DNA of 64,000 nt, taken from contig NZ_HG315684.1 of NCBI RefSeq assembly GCF_000455365.1, positions 1,089,725 to 1,153,724 of the forward strand, given 5' to 3'. Position 1 is the first letter of the stretch, and every line of letters begins with the position of its first letter. Below, piece by piece: positions 7,271-16,121 of the stretch. The translations under genes were made by a program, and so were the position numbers. The notes under the pieces are model-generated. The model ran no database searches. It saw only the letters and a list, made by a program, of their open reading frames with translations, and was not told the origin of the DNA. Source of the stretch: Halopiger djelfimassiliensis. Its GTDB lineage: Archaea > Halobacteriota > Halobacteria > Halobacteriales > Natrialbaceae.

Positions 7271-8431
7271 ATGGACGACGTCGATTCGTCCCGGGTAAGT
7301 GGTCCCCGTCGGACCGCCGCGGGGACGCTCGAGGACGGTCCGCCGCTCGAACGGATCGAATCGGTGTTTTCGGTCTACGAAACCCAGACCGACGGGGATC
7401 GGCTGCTTTACTACGGCGACCCGAAGGTCCCGCCGGAACAACTGCTACGCGAACTGTGGCCCGCGTTCCGGAATGCCGGATACGAGGTCCAGTTTACCAC
7501 CCAGCACGGCGAGTACGTGCTGGTCGCCGAACCGGCAAGCGTCGGCGTCGACGGGATTCCGTGGCTGAACCTCGTCCTTCTGGGATTGACGGTCGTCTCG
7601 ACGCTGTTTGCCGGGTCGATGTGGTACCACATCGATCCGATCGCAAACCCGGCGGCGATGTGGCGCGCCTGGCCGTTTACGGTCGCGATCCTCGGTGTCC
7701 TCGGCGTTCACGAGATGGGACACTACGTGATGAGCCGGTATCACAACGTCGATGCCTCGCTGCCGTACTTCATTCCGGTCCCGACGCTCATCGGGACGAT
7801 GGGAGCCGTCATCAAAATGAAGGGTCGAATGCCCGATCGCAAGGCGCTGTTCGATATCGGAATTGCCGGGCCACTGGCCGGCCTCGTCGCGACGATCGTC
7901 GTCACCGTCATCGGGCTGCATCTCCCGCCCGTAACCGCGTCACCCGAGGTCGTTCAGGACCCCAACGCGATCCGGATCGAACTCGGCTATCCCCTGTTGC
8001 TCGAGTGGCTCGCGGCGGCCGTCGATCAGCCGCTGTACAAGGGTGATCCGGCGACTTCGGTCCACCCCGTCGTCATCGGCGGCTGGGTCGGCATGTTCGT
8101 CACGTTCCTCAACCTGATTCCGGTCGGCCAACTCGACGGCGGCCACGTCCTCAGAGCGATCGCGGGCGAGTATCAGGAGACGATCGCGGCGCTCGTGCCG
8201 GGCGTTCTCTTTACGCTCGCCGGCTACCTCTACTACGTCCGCGATTACAGCGGCAATTCGGTCGCGATCTGGGCGTTCTGGGGGATATTCACCGTGGTGC
8301 TCGCGTCGGTCGGACCGGCACAGCCGATCCGTGACGAATCGCTGGGGCCGGGTCGAATCGCCCTCGGTGTCCTCACGTTCGCGCTCGGACTGCTCTGTTT
8401 CATGACCGTGCCGATCGAGATCATCGAGTAA
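7271..8431 (+). CDS. Site-2 protease family (M50) membrane metalloprotease
   Basis: A 386-residue multi-pass protease cutting within the membrane. The zinc motif HEMGHY lies at about residues 147-152 in a hydrophobic segment and the third ligand block NLIPVGQLDGGH at about 281-292, the standard S2P arrangement. An N-terminal ~95-residue soluble part precedes the first membrane segment. About seven hydrophobic segments are visible. The start is taken as the ATG at 7271; a GTG directly before it is in frame. Substrates in haloarchaea are unknown (membrane-bound regulators are typical of the family). Confidence 0.92.
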   Translation: MDDVDSSRVSGPRRTAAGTLEDGPPLERIESVFSVYETQTDGDRLLYYGDPKVPPEQLLRELWPAFRNAGYEVQFTTQHGEYVLVAEPASVGVDGIPWLNLVLLGLTVVSTLFAGSMWYHIDPIANPAAMWRAWPFTVAILGVLGVHEMGHYVMSRYHNVDASLPYFIPVPTLIGTMGAVIKMKGRMPDRKALFDIGIAGPLAGLVATIVVTVIGLHLPPVTASPEVVQDPNAIRIELGYPLLLEWLAAAVDQPLYKGDPATSVHPVVIGGWVGMFVTFLNLIPVGQLDGGHVLRAIAGEYQETIAALVPGVLFTLAGYLYYVRDYSGNSVAIWAFWGIFTVVLASVGPAQPIRDESLGPGRIALGVLTFALGLLCFMTVPIEIIE

Positions 8432-8493
8432 CCGGCGGCCACCTCGAGTTTTCGATCGCCGATCGGACGTTCTCCTCCGGTCTCGCGTCCGGG

Positions 8494-9372
8494 TCAACAG
8501 TGGGTATACCCGCGATCCGCGAGCGGCTCGTCGTCCATCGTGATGCCGGCCTCCCGATCGCACACCGTACCGATGACCGAAATCGGAACGGGAGTCGCCG
8601 ATCGGACCGCAGCGAGGGCGTCCTCGGGAACCGCCGCGACGAGTTCGAAGTCCTCGCCGAACGTCGTCGCCCGCTCGAGGGCCGCGTCGGCGTCGGCGGT
8701 GACGTCGTACACCGCGTCGTCGATCGGGAGCCGATCGGACTCGACGGCAAACCCACAGTCGCTCGCCTCCCCGAGCTGGTGGAGCGACCGCGCGAGGCCG
8801 TCGCTCGAGTCCATCATGGCCGTCGCGTGGGGTGCAAGCGCCAGTCCGGCCTCGATCCGCGGCTCGAACCGAAACAGGTCGTTCCCGCGTTCGGTTTCGC
8901 CGCGGTCGAAGTACTCGAGCGCGGCGGCACTGCGTCCGAGGGTGCCGGTTACGCAGACGAGATCATCCGGCCGGGCACCGCTGCGGCGGACGGGAGCGTC
9001 CGTCCGGCCGATCGCGGTCGTCGCCACGGTGAACTCGTCGTGGCCGTCGAGATCCCCGCCGACGTACCGTGTCCCGACGCGCTCGCAGACGTCGCCCGCG
9101 CCGCGAACGAATTCGAGCAACGCCTCGCGGTCGAACTCGGGGGCGGCGTAGGCGGCGACCGCGGCCGTCGGCTCGGCACCCATCGCCGCGACGTCCGACA
9201 GCGACGCCCCGACGGCCCGCCAACCGGCCGTGTAACGGCTCGTCCCGTCGGGAAAGTCCGTCCGCTCGTGGAGCATGTCGGTCGTCACCACGAGTCCGTC
9301 GACGACTGCCGCGTCGTCGCCGACCGCCTCGAGTTCGCTTTCCAGCAGCGCCAGCGCGGCGCGTTCGTCCAT
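8494..9372 (-). CDS. thiL: Thiamine-monophosphate kinase
   Basis: A 292-residue ThiL that phosphorylates thiamine monophosphate to thiamine diphosphate, the last step of the pathway. AIRS-kinase fold motifs in order are GDDAAVV (res ~18), TTDMLHERTDF (~29), SLSDVAAMGAEP (~57), GGDLDGHDEF (~105) and MDSSDGLARSL (~187). Somewhat shorter than bacterial ThiL but complete. It is convergent with the site-2 protease and divergent from rps19e; the 96-base gap to rps19e holds both promoters. Confidence 0.95.
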   Translation of the reverse strand: MDERAALALLESELEAVGDDAAVVDGLVVTTDMLHERTDFPDGTSRYTAGWRAVGASLSDVAAMGAEPTAAVAAYAAPEFDREALLEFVRGAGDVCERVGTRYVGGDLDGHDEFTVATTAIGRTDAPVRRSGARPDDLVCVTGTLGRSAAALEYFDRGETERGNDLFRFEPRIEAGLALAPHATAMMDSSDGLARSLHQLGEASDCGFAVESDRLPIDDAVYDVTADADAALERATTFGEDFELVAAVPEDALAAVRSATPVPISVIGTVCDREAGITMDDEPLADRGYTHC

Positions 9373-9437
9373 ACGCCCCGTTTCGAATCGAACAGGAAAA
9401 ACGATCCGGACCGCGGGACGATTCTGCTATCGAGTAG

Positions 9438-9444
9438 TTTAAAT
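9438..9444 (+). promoter_or_regulatory. TATA box of the rps19e operon
   Basis: TTTAAAT ends 24 bases before the rps19e ATG, consistent with a leaderless transcript. Confidence 0.6.
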
Positions 9445-9468
9445 GCCGCGGAGCGGAACCAGACGCCA

Positions 9469-9924
9469 ATGGCTACGATGTACGACGTCCCGGCGGACGA
9501 CCTCATCGAGGCGCTCGCCGACGATCTCGAGGAACGGCTCGACGAACCCGACTGGAGTCAGTTCGTAAAGACTGGCGTCGATCGCGAACTGCCGCCCGAA
9601 CAGGAGGACTTCTGGGCGGTTCGTGCCGCCAGTCTCCTGCGCAAGGTCGCCGACCGCGGCCCGGTCGGCGTCGAACGGCTCGCGACCGAGTACGGCGGCG
9701 CAAAGAGCGGCTCGACCCGCTACCGCGTCGCGCCCGACCGCCGCGCCGACGGCTCGCGCAACCTGATCCGAACGATCCTCCAGCAACTCGAAGCGGAAGG
9801 GCTCGTCGAGACCGCCGAAGGCGAGGGCCGTCGCGTCACCGCCGACGGACAGAGCCTGCTCGACGACACCGCCGGTGACGTCCTCGCGGACCTCGACCGT
9901 CCGGAACTCGAGCGCTACGCGTAG
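9469..9924 (+). CDS. rps19e: 30S ribosomal protein S19e
   Basis: A 151-residue ribosomal protein present only in archaea and eukaryotes. It begins [13 protein letters not shown] and contains the family blocks [25 protein letters not shown] and [16 protein letters not shown], forming a winged-helix rRNA-binding fold. It sits in the 30S head and, in eukaryotes, takes part in pre-rRNA maturation. First gene of a likely unit with the PDCD5 homologue downstream (113-base gap), a pairing common in archaea. Confidence 0.97.
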   Translation: MATMYDVPADDLIEALADDLEERLDEPDWSQFVKTGVDRELPPEQEDFWAVRAASLLRKVADRGPVGVERLATEYGGAKSGSTRYRVAPDRRADGSRNLIRTILQQLEAEGLVETAEGEGRRVTADGQSLLDDTAGDVLADLDRPELERYA

Positions 9925-10037
9925 ACGGCCGGTCACGGGAGCGGTTTTCCGCTATCCAAGCCCCGCCAGAGCCGTCAGTAGCGTCGGTCTCGTCCGAAAT
10001 CATTTTCCGCCGTGCGGAACAACACTTCCCCATAGCT

Positions 10038-10385
10038 ATGAGTGGTTCCCCCGACGAGGAGAAACTCGAGGAGTTGCGACAGAAGAAAATGGAACAGCTA
10101 CAGGATCGGGCAGAGTCCCAGGACGAGGGTGCACAGGAGGCGGCCCAGCAACAGGCCGAAGCCCAGAAGAACGCACTCCTGCGCCAGCACCTGACCGACG
10201 ACGCCCGCAAGCGGCTCAACACCGTCAAGATGAGCAAGCCCCAGTTCGGCGAACAGGTCGAACGACAGGTGATCTCACTCGCCCGCAGCGGGCGAATTCA
10301 GGGGAAGATCGACGACCAGAAGATGAAACAGCTCCTCAAGGAGCTCAAGCCCGACTCCAAGAGCTTCGACATCAAGCGTCGCTGA
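10038..10385 (+). CDS. DNA-binding protein of the PDCD5/TFAR19 family
   Basis: 115 residues. A long charged N-terminal helix ([16 protein letters not shown]) leads to a compact helical bundle, and the C-terminal block [21 protein letters not shown] is diagnostic of PDCD5. Archaeal members bind nucleic acid and their genes sit next to rps19e, as here, suggesting a link to translation or ribosome assembly. The exact function is not established. The next gene starts 6 bases after the stop. Confidence 0.93.
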   Translation: MSGSPDEEKLEELRQKKMEQLQDRAESQDEGAQEAAQQQAEAQKNALLRQHLTDDARKRLNTVKMSKPQFGEQVERQVISLARSGRIQGKIDDQKMKQLLKELKPDSKSFDIKRR

Positions 10386-10391
10386 GAGCGA

Positions 10392-11009
10392 ATGGAGTTA
10401 GGACTGCTCTACAGTGGCGGCAAAGACTCGACGCTGGCCGCGCTTCTCCTCGATGACTTCTACGACGTCACGCTGATGACGGCCCACTTCGGGATCAGCG
10501 ACGACTGGCGACACGCCCGCGAGACCGCCGACGCCATCGGGTTCGACTTCCGGCGGCTCGAACTCGACCCGGACGTCGCCCGCGAGGCCGTGGCGTTGAT
10601 CCGCGAGGACGGGTTCCCGCGAAACGGGATTCAGCACGTCCACGAGCACGCGCTCGAGCGACTCGCGGCCGAGGAGTTCGACGCGATCGCCGACGGCACC
10701 AGACGGGACGACCGGGTGCCGACGGTGTCGCGGGCGCAGGCCCAGAGTCTCGAGGATCGCCACGGCGTCGATTACATCGCGCCCCTTTCCGGGTTCGGTC
10801 GGGGAGCGGTCGATCGGCTCGTCGAGACGACCCTCGACGTGACCGTGGGACCGAGCGAGGAGATCAGGCGGGCCGATTACGAGGCGGAACTGCGGGCGCT
10901 CATCGAATCGGAGGACGGTGCCGGCGCGGTCGCGGAACTCTTCCCGGATCACGAACAGACCTACGTGACCGGCGTTCGGGAGCGCGCCGATCCCCAAACG
11001 AAAGGTTAG
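10392..11009 (+). CDS. PP-loop ATPase (diphthine-ammonia ligase-like)
   Basis: A 205-residue adenine-nucleotide alpha-hydrolase. The N-terminus has the PP-loop YSGGKDSTLA at residues 7-16, which adenylates a substrate carbonyl before amide or thio transfer. Later blocks DAIADGTRRDDRVPT and IAPLSGFGR resemble archaeal Dph6-like and asparagine-synthetase-like enzymes. It lies 6 bases after the PDCD5 gene and 27 before hisS, so a translation-linked role such as tRNA or EF-2 modification is plausible but inferred. Confidence 0.8.
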   Translation: MELGLLYSGGKDSTLAALLLDDFYDVTLMTAHFGISDDWRHARETADAIGFDFRRLELDPDVAREAVALIREDGFPRNGIQHVHEHALERLAAEEFDAIADGTRRDDRVPTVSRAQAQSLEDRHGVDYIAPLSGFGRGAVDRLVETTLDVTVGPSEEIRRADYEAELRALIESEDGAGAVAELFPDHEQTYVTGVRERADPQTKG

Positions 11010-11036
11010 AAGTTCGCCGTTCCCGAAGGGACGGTC

Positions 11037-12335
11037 ATGTACGACCGGATCAAGGGCTTTCGTGACTTCTATCCCGGCGAGATGGCCGCCAGACGGGCGA
11101 CCATCGACACCGTAGAGGAGACCGCTCGCCGGTACGGGTTCCGCGAAATCGGAACGCCCGCCCTCGAGCGCGCAGAGATGTGGACGGACAAAAGCGGCGA
11201 CGACATCGTCGAGGAACTGTACGCGTTCGAAGATCAGGGTGGCCGTCACGTGACGCTGACGCCGGAGCTGACGCCGACGGTCGCCCGGATGGTCGTCGCC
11301 AAACAACAGGAGCTATCCAAACCGATCAAGTGGTTCTCGACGCGACCGTTCTGGCGCTACGAACAGGTCCAGCAGGGCCGCCAGCGGGAGTTCTACCAGA
11401 CCAACGTCGACATCTTCGGCTCGTCGGAACCCGAAGCCGACGCCGAGATCCTCGCGTGGGCCGCCGACGCCCTGACGAACCTCGGACTCACCGGCGACCA
11501 CTTCGAGTTCCGGATCTCCCACCGAGACATCCTCGGCGGCGTCCTCGAGACCTACGACGCCGAGATCGATATCGACGACGCGATCCGCGCGGTCGACAAG
11601 TCCGACAAACTCTCGACGGCCGAGTATCACGACCTGCTCGTCGAGGCCGGCCTCGACTACGATCAGGCCGCCGCGTTCGACGATCTCATCGCCGACGGCG
11701 ACCTCGAGGCGGTCAAGGCCTTCGCCGACACCGAGCGCGTGACCGACGCCGTCGACAACCTCCAGCACGTGCTCGATGCCGCCGCCGACTTCGGCGCACG
11801 CGAGTACTGTACGATCTCGCTCGAGACGGCCCGCGGGCTCGATTACTACACGGGCGTCGTCTTCGAGTGTTTCGACTCCGCCGGCGAGGTTTCCCGGTCG
11901 ATCTTCGGCGGCGGCCGCTACGACGACCTGATCGAGAGCTTCGGCGGTCAGCCGACGCCCGCGGTCGGCGTCGCGCCCGGCCACGCGACGCTTGCGCTGC
12001 TGTGTCAGCGGGCCGGCGTCTGGCCCGACGAAGAGATCCGGACCGACTACTACGTCCTGCAGATCGGCGACACCCGCACGGAGGCCGCTCGCGTCGCCCG
12101 CGATCTCCGCGGGCGCGGACACGTCGTCGAGACCGACGTCGCCGGCCGCTCGTTCGGGTCCCAACTCAACTACGCCGACTCGATCAACGCCGAAACCGTC
12201 GTCATCGTCGGCGAACAGGACCTCGAGAACGACGAGGTGACGATCAAGGATATGGAGTCGGGCGACCAGACGCAGGCCCCGATCGACGAGTTCCCGGGCG
12301 ACCGCGAGCGGCCCACCTACGAGGATTTCGCCTGA
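11037..12335 (+). CDS. hisS: Histidyl-tRNA synthetase
   Basis: A class II synthetase of 432 residues. Motif 1 lies near residue 38, motif 2 contains RPFWRYEQVQQGRQREFYQ (~103), the histidine-specific loop is RGLDYYTGVVFE (~265) and motif 3 contains FGGGRYDDL (~290). The C-terminal ~95 residues are the HGTP anticodon-binding domain. Length is normal. Part of a run of translation genes starting at rps19e. Confidence 0.97.
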   Translation: MYDRIKGFRDFYPGEMAARRATIDTVEETARRYGFREIGTPALERAEMWTDKSGDDIVEELYAFEDQGGRHVTLTPELTPTVARMVVAKQQELSKPIKWFSTRPFWRYEQVQQGRQREFYQTNVDIFGSSEPEADAEILAWAADALTNLGLTGDHFEFRISHRDILGGVLETYDAEIDIDDAIRAVDKSDKLSTAEYHDLLVEAGLDYDQAAAFDDLIADGDLEAVKAFADTERVTDAVDNLQHVLDAAADFGAREYCTISLETARGLDYYTGVVFECFDSAGEVSRSIFGGGRYDDLIESFGGQPTPAVGVAPGHATLALLCQRAGVWPDEEIRTDYYVLQIGDTRTEAARVARDLRGRGHVVETDVAGRSFGSQLNYADSINAETVVIVGEQDLENDEVTIKDMESGDQTQAPIDEFPGDRERPTYEDFA

Positions 12336-12561
12336 CTAGCGGGCTCGCGGCGCTCGATCGGTGAGTGACCCGTTTCGACGTAGTGATCGATCATCGCTCG
12401 ACCGAGTTCGACCGTCGATTCCCCGTCCGCTCGACACTGCCAGTCACACTCGTCGCAGGACGCCATCGGCATGCACGAGCCCTCGAACCGGTCCCCATTG
12501 AACCCCAGGGTTTACCGATCGGGTTATTATTATTAACTACGGCGGCGGTGTACGACGCCCG

Positions 12562-14043
12562 ATGGCCGACGCCGATCCCCGTCCGAACGTCCTGATAGTG
12601 TTGACCGACCAGGAGCGCTACGACTGCAGCGCGCCCGACGGGCCGCCGGTCGAGACGGCGGCGATGGACCGGCTCTCGAGCGAGGGAGCCCGCTTCAGGC
12701 AGGCGTTCACGCCGATCAGTATCTGTACGAGCGCCCGCGCGTCGCTGTTGACCGGCCGGTTCCCCCACGGACACGGCATGCTCAACAACAGCCACGAGGC
12801 CGACGCGATCCGGCCGAACCTGCCGGCCGAGCTGCCGACGTTTTCGGAGGCGCTTGCCGAGTCGGGATACGCGCTGAGCTACACCGGCAAGTGGCACGTC
12901 GGCCGCGACCAGACCCCCGAGGACTTCGGCTTCTCGTATCTCGGCGGCAGCGACACCCACCACGACGACATCGACGACGCGTTCCGCGACTATCGCGAAA
13001 ACCGGGGGCGACCGCTCGATGGGGTCGAACTCGAGGAGACGATCTCCACCGGCGACGACCCCGAGAGCGACGAGGGGACGCTCGTCGCCGCGAAAACGCC
13101 GGTCGACGTCGAGGAGACGCGGGCGTACTTCCTCGCCGAACGGACCATCGAGGCGATCGAGCGACACGCCGACGACGGAACCGAACCGTTCTTCCACCGG
13201 GCGGATTTTTACGGTCCGCATCACCCCTACGTCGTTCCGGAACCGTACGCCTCGATGTACGACCCGGCGGCGATCGACCCGCCCGAGAGCTACGCCGAGA
13301 CATTCGCGGGGAAACCGCAGGTTCACGAGAACTACCTCGCCTATCGTGGCGTCGCGAGCTTCGACTGGGACCGCTGGGCGGCGGCGACCGCGAAGTACTG
13401 GGGCTTTCTGACGCTGATCGACGACCAACTCGAGCGGATCCTCGACGCGCTCGATACCCACGGCCTGACCGAAACGACCGCCGTCGTCCACGCCTCGGAT
13501 CACGGCGATTTCGTCGGGAACCACCGCCAGTTCAACAAGGGACCGCTGATGTACGACGACACCTATCGGATCCCGCTGCAGGTACGCTGGCCCGGCGTCG
13601 TCGAACCCGGCTCGGCCCGCGACGAACCCGTCCATCTCCACGATCTCGCCGCGACCGTCCTCGAGATGGGCGACGTCGACGTGCCGGCGTCGTTCGACGC
13701 CCGAAGCTTCCTGCCGTTGCTCGAGGCCGGCGACGGGGACGCCGACGGAGTCGACTGGCCCGACTCCGTGTTCGCCCAGTATCACGGCGACGAGTTCGGG
13801 CTCTACAGCCAGCGGATGGTCCGGACGACGCGGTACAAGTACGTCTACAACGGCCCGGACGTCGACGAACTGTACGATCTCGAGGCCGATCCTGCCGAGT
13901 TGCAGAACCTAATCGACCATCCCGGTTACGCGGACGTCCGGCGGGACATGCGGGATCGACTGATCGAGTGGATGGACGAAACGGGCGATCCGAACCGCGG
14001 CTGGGTTCCGAAACTGCTGATCGAGGCGTCGGCGACCGAGTAA
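12562..14043 (+). CDS. Sulfatase (type I, alkaline-phosphatase fold)
   Basis: 493 residues with the full sulfatase layout: PNVLIVLTDQERYD metal site at the start, CTSARASLLTGR at residues ~55-66, GKWHVG at ~113, HHPYVVP near 221 and SDHGDFVGNH near 313. It would hydrolyse a sulfate ester, possibly of sulfated glycans. No signal peptide is visible, so it is probably cytoplasmic. The oddity is the nucleophile motif, CTSAR instead of the usual C-x-(P/A)-x-R; serine at the third place may hinder formylglycine formation. A run TTATTATTATTAACTA (12525-12540) upstream is the likely promoter region. Confidence 0.92.
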   Translation: MADADPRPNVLIVLTDQERYDCSAPDGPPVETAAMDRLSSEGARFRQAFTPISICTSARASLLTGRFPHGHGMLNNSHEADAIRPNLPAELPTFSEALAESGYALSYTGKWHVGRDQTPEDFGFSYLGGSDTHHDDIDDAFRDYRENRGRPLDGVELEETISTGDDPESDEGTLVAAKTPVDVEETRAYFLAERTIEAIERHADDGTEPFFHRADFYGPHHPYVVPEPYASMYDPAAIDPPESYAETFAGKPQVHENYLAYRGVASFDWDRWAAATAKYWGFLTLIDDQLERILDALDTHGLTETTAVVHASDHGDFVGNHRQFNKGPLMYDDTYRIPLQVRWPGVVEPGSARDEPVHLHDLAATVLEMGDVDVPASFDARSFLPLLEAGDGDADGVDWPDSVFAQYHGDEFGLYSQRMVRTTRYKYVYNGPDVDELYDLEADPAELQNLIDHPGYADVRRDMRDRLIEWMDETGDPNRGWVPKLLIEASATE

Positions 14044-14141
14044 GCCACGCCAGAAGCGTACGTTTACGGTTCCAAAGCGGGTACCGTCGCGCACATGACC
14101 GAGACCGCAACCGTCGACGCGATCGAACGGGGGGAACGCCG

Positions 14142-14585
14142 ATGACCGGGACGCAACCGGACGAGGACCCCGACCCGGCCGAACTCCGCGAGGAGGCGGC
14201 CGAGTACGAGGAGATCGCCGACGCGCTCGAGGATCTGGTGACCGAGCTGCGCGACGAACCGGTCAAGGAGTCCCGGCTCGAGGGGTTGTTCGACGAGGCG
14301 ACTACGAGCGATCCGCGCATCTGGAACATCGTGACGGCCTTTATCGACGTCGAGGACGGCGAGGCGATCGTCACGGACGAGTCGAAACTGGCCCAGGGAA
14401 AGTGGGCCCCCGAAATCGTCGAGGGCTGTGACGCGATGGTGACGATCGACGTCCAGCGCGGGCTGATGCCGGACGATTTCAAGTACCTCGTCGGGAAGAA
14501 GCTTCAGGAGGAACTCGAGGCGTTCCGCGAGCGGGCGGCGACGGCGCGCCAGCGGGCCGACGAGCTGGAGGCGAGCGACGGCTGA
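14142..14585 (+). CDS. Conserved haloarchaeal protein, function unknown
   Basis: 147 residues, very acidic, predicted mostly helical with a coiled C-terminal end. I do not recognise the domain. The middle (RIWNIVTAFIDVEDGEAIVT, then EGCDAMVTIDVQRG) is the least charged part and may be the core fold. No signal or membrane segment. The ATG at 14142 overlaps the TGA of a 16-codon open frame starting at ATG 14095. Convergent with the JAMM gene, with stops 11 bases apart. Confidence 0.7.
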   Translation: MTGTQPDEDPDPAELREEAAEYEEIADALEDLVTELRDEPVKESRLEGLFDEATTSDPRIWNIVTAFIDVEDGEAIVTDESKLAQGKWAPEIVEGCDAMVTIDVQRGLMPDDFKYLVGKKLQEELEAFRERAATARQRADELEASDG

Positions 14586-14596
14586 CGGCGGCCCGG

Positions 14597-15082
14597 TCAC
14601 TCGAGGACGATCCGTTCGCGTTCGAATCGTCCGTGCTCGCGCTCTCGTCCCCCGCGCTCGTCCGCGATCCGCCAGCGCCACGACCGCACAGCGAACGGCT
14701 CGAGCGAGACGATCAGGAACGACCGATCGGGCCAGGTCGCCTGCGCGATGTCCGTCTCGCTCGGCCGCGGCGGGCCGCGAGGGTGGGAGTGGTAGAAACC
14801 GACGATCTCCTCGCCGCGATCCTCGAGTCGCTCGAAGCGTTCGAGTTGCACCTCGGGATCGATCCGGTAGCGCGTTCGCGGGGTCTCGGCGGCGTTTTCC
14901 GCGGGATACTGTGACCGAACGCGGCTTCGATGGAAACCGAAGGTGCCGCCCAGAACCCCGCAGATTTCGGCGGGACGGCCGTCCCGAGCGCGCTCGAGGA
15001 TGGCCGTCCGAATTCCAGTGGGGACCACGAGTTCGGGCCGGTCCCCGTGGCACGCTCCGGGGTCGTCGGCGTCCGGCGTCAC
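14597..15082 (-). CDS. JAMM/MPN+ metalloprotease (desampylase-like)
   Basis: 161 residues of JAB1/MPN+ fold with all zinc and catalytic residues: E39 in EICG, H98 and H100 in YHSHPRG, S108 and D111 in SETD. The haloarchaeal HvJAMM1 relative removes ubiquitin-like SAMP modifiers from proteins and releases MoaD-like SAMPs. The start is a GTG at 15082, which overlaps the upstream TGA (GTGA) of the BtuF-like gene, giving translational coupling. No ATG is available that keeps the whole fold without running through that gene. Function as desampylase is by family, not proven here. Confidence 0.88.
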   Translation of the reverse strand: MTPDADDPGACHGDRPELVVPTGIRTAILERARDGRPAEICGVLGGTFGFHRSRVRSQYPAENAAETPRTRYRIDPEVQLERFERLEDRGEEIVGFYHSHPRGPPRPSETDIAQATWPDRSFLIVSLEPFAVRSWRWRIADERGGREREHGRFERERIVLE

Positions 15083-16077
15083 TGTTTCGACCGAGCGTCG
15101 GTCCCGAACCGATCGACGAGGGCGTCGAACGGAACGGCCATCGGATCGCCGCGGCGTTCGGCTCCGCCATCGCCTGCCGGCAGCGGCGTCGGTGCGAACG
15201 AGCGATCGAACGCCTCGGGTCGAACGACCGGCGCGAGCGTCTCGAGCGTCTCGACGAGTCGCGGGCCGGGCCGGTTGAGGTAGTGATGGCCGTCCATCGC
15301 CCAGACCCGTCCCTCTCGGACGGCCGTCAGGTCCGCCCAGCCCTCCCGTTCCGTGAGATCGTCCCGGTTGGCGGCGGTCTGCTCGAGGCCGAACCCACAG
15401 GGGGCGACGATTACGACTTCGGGGTCGTAGGCGCGGATCTCGTTCCATTCCCGCGGTCGCGAACGCTCCCCGACGTCCGCAAGCCCGTACTCGCCGCCGG
15501 CCCACGCGACGAGTTCTGCCGTCCAGTGGCCCGCGATCATGACCGGGTCGGTCCAGTCGAAGATCGCGACCCGCGGCCGCTCGTCGTCGAGATCGGCTGT
15601 TCGATCCCGAACGCGGTCGATCCGCGCCTCGAGCACGGCCCGCAGGTCGCGGGCACGCTCCTCGCGGCCGATCGCTCGGCCGATCCGTTCGACGTCCTCG
15701 AGCACGTCCGCAACGCTGTGTGGATCGGTCGTCAGCACGTCGGGATCGGCGTCGATCGCGTCGACGGCGTCCGCCACGATCACCTCGTCGACCGCACAGA
15801 CGTCACACATTCCCTGGGTGACGATCAGGTCCGGGTCGAGGGCGTCGAGGGTCTCGACGGCGACGTCGTAGACGCCCTCGTCGCCGTCCCCGGCGGCCTC
15901 GAGCACCTGCTCGTCGATCGCTCCGCTCGAGGCATCGGCATCGATCCGCGAGCGCGTGATCGAGGGCAGCGACTCGACGGTCGGCGGGTAGTCACACTCG
16001 TGGGAGACACCGACCGGTTCGCGGCCGAGCGCGGCGACGATTTCGGTCGCCGAGGGGAGCGTCGTGACGATACGCAT
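15079..16077 (-). CDS. BtuF-like cobalamin/metal-chelate binding protein
   Basis: 332 residues of the class III periplasmic-binding (TroA/BtuF) superfamily. It starts MRIVTTLPSATEIVAALG and holds DLIVTQGMCDVCAVD and EWNEIRAYDPEVVIVAPCG, typical of archaeal cobalamin-binding BtuF homologues. There is no signal peptide or lipobox, so it is not an obvious surface-anchored solute receptor. No permease or ATPase genes are beside it. Coupled by a 4-base overlap to the JAMM protease gene. Confidence 0.82.
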   Translation of the reverse strand: MRIVTTLPSATEIVAALGREPVGVSHECDYPPTVESLPSITRSRIDADASSGAIDEQVLEAAGDGDEGVYDVAVETLDALDPDLIVTQGMCDVCAVDEVIVADAVDAIDADPDVLTTDPHSVADVLEDVERIGRAIGREERARDLRAVLEARIDRVRDRTADLDDERPRVAIFDWTDPVMIAGHWTAELVAWAGGEYGLADVGERSRPREWNEIRAYDPEVVIVAPCGFGLEQTAANRDDLTEREGWADLTAVREGRVWAMDGHHYLNRPGPRLVETLETLAPVVRPEAFDRSFAPTPLPAGDGGAERRGDPMAVPFDALVDRFGTDARSKQ

Positions 16078-16121
16078 ACCCGGCCTAGGCGTCGGGCGGA
16101 CAAAAACGGTCGCTCGTCGGC

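Noticed and set aside
7130-7441. 103-codon minus-strand frame upstream of the site-2 protease
   Set aside because: Overlaps the protease start and its promoter; no motif and no start signal.
12336-12561. Possible small gene or tRNA between hisS and the sulfatase
   Set aside because: No cloverleaf could be drawn; the short frame at 12365-12595 runs into the sulfatase start, and the AT-rich end looks like a promoter.
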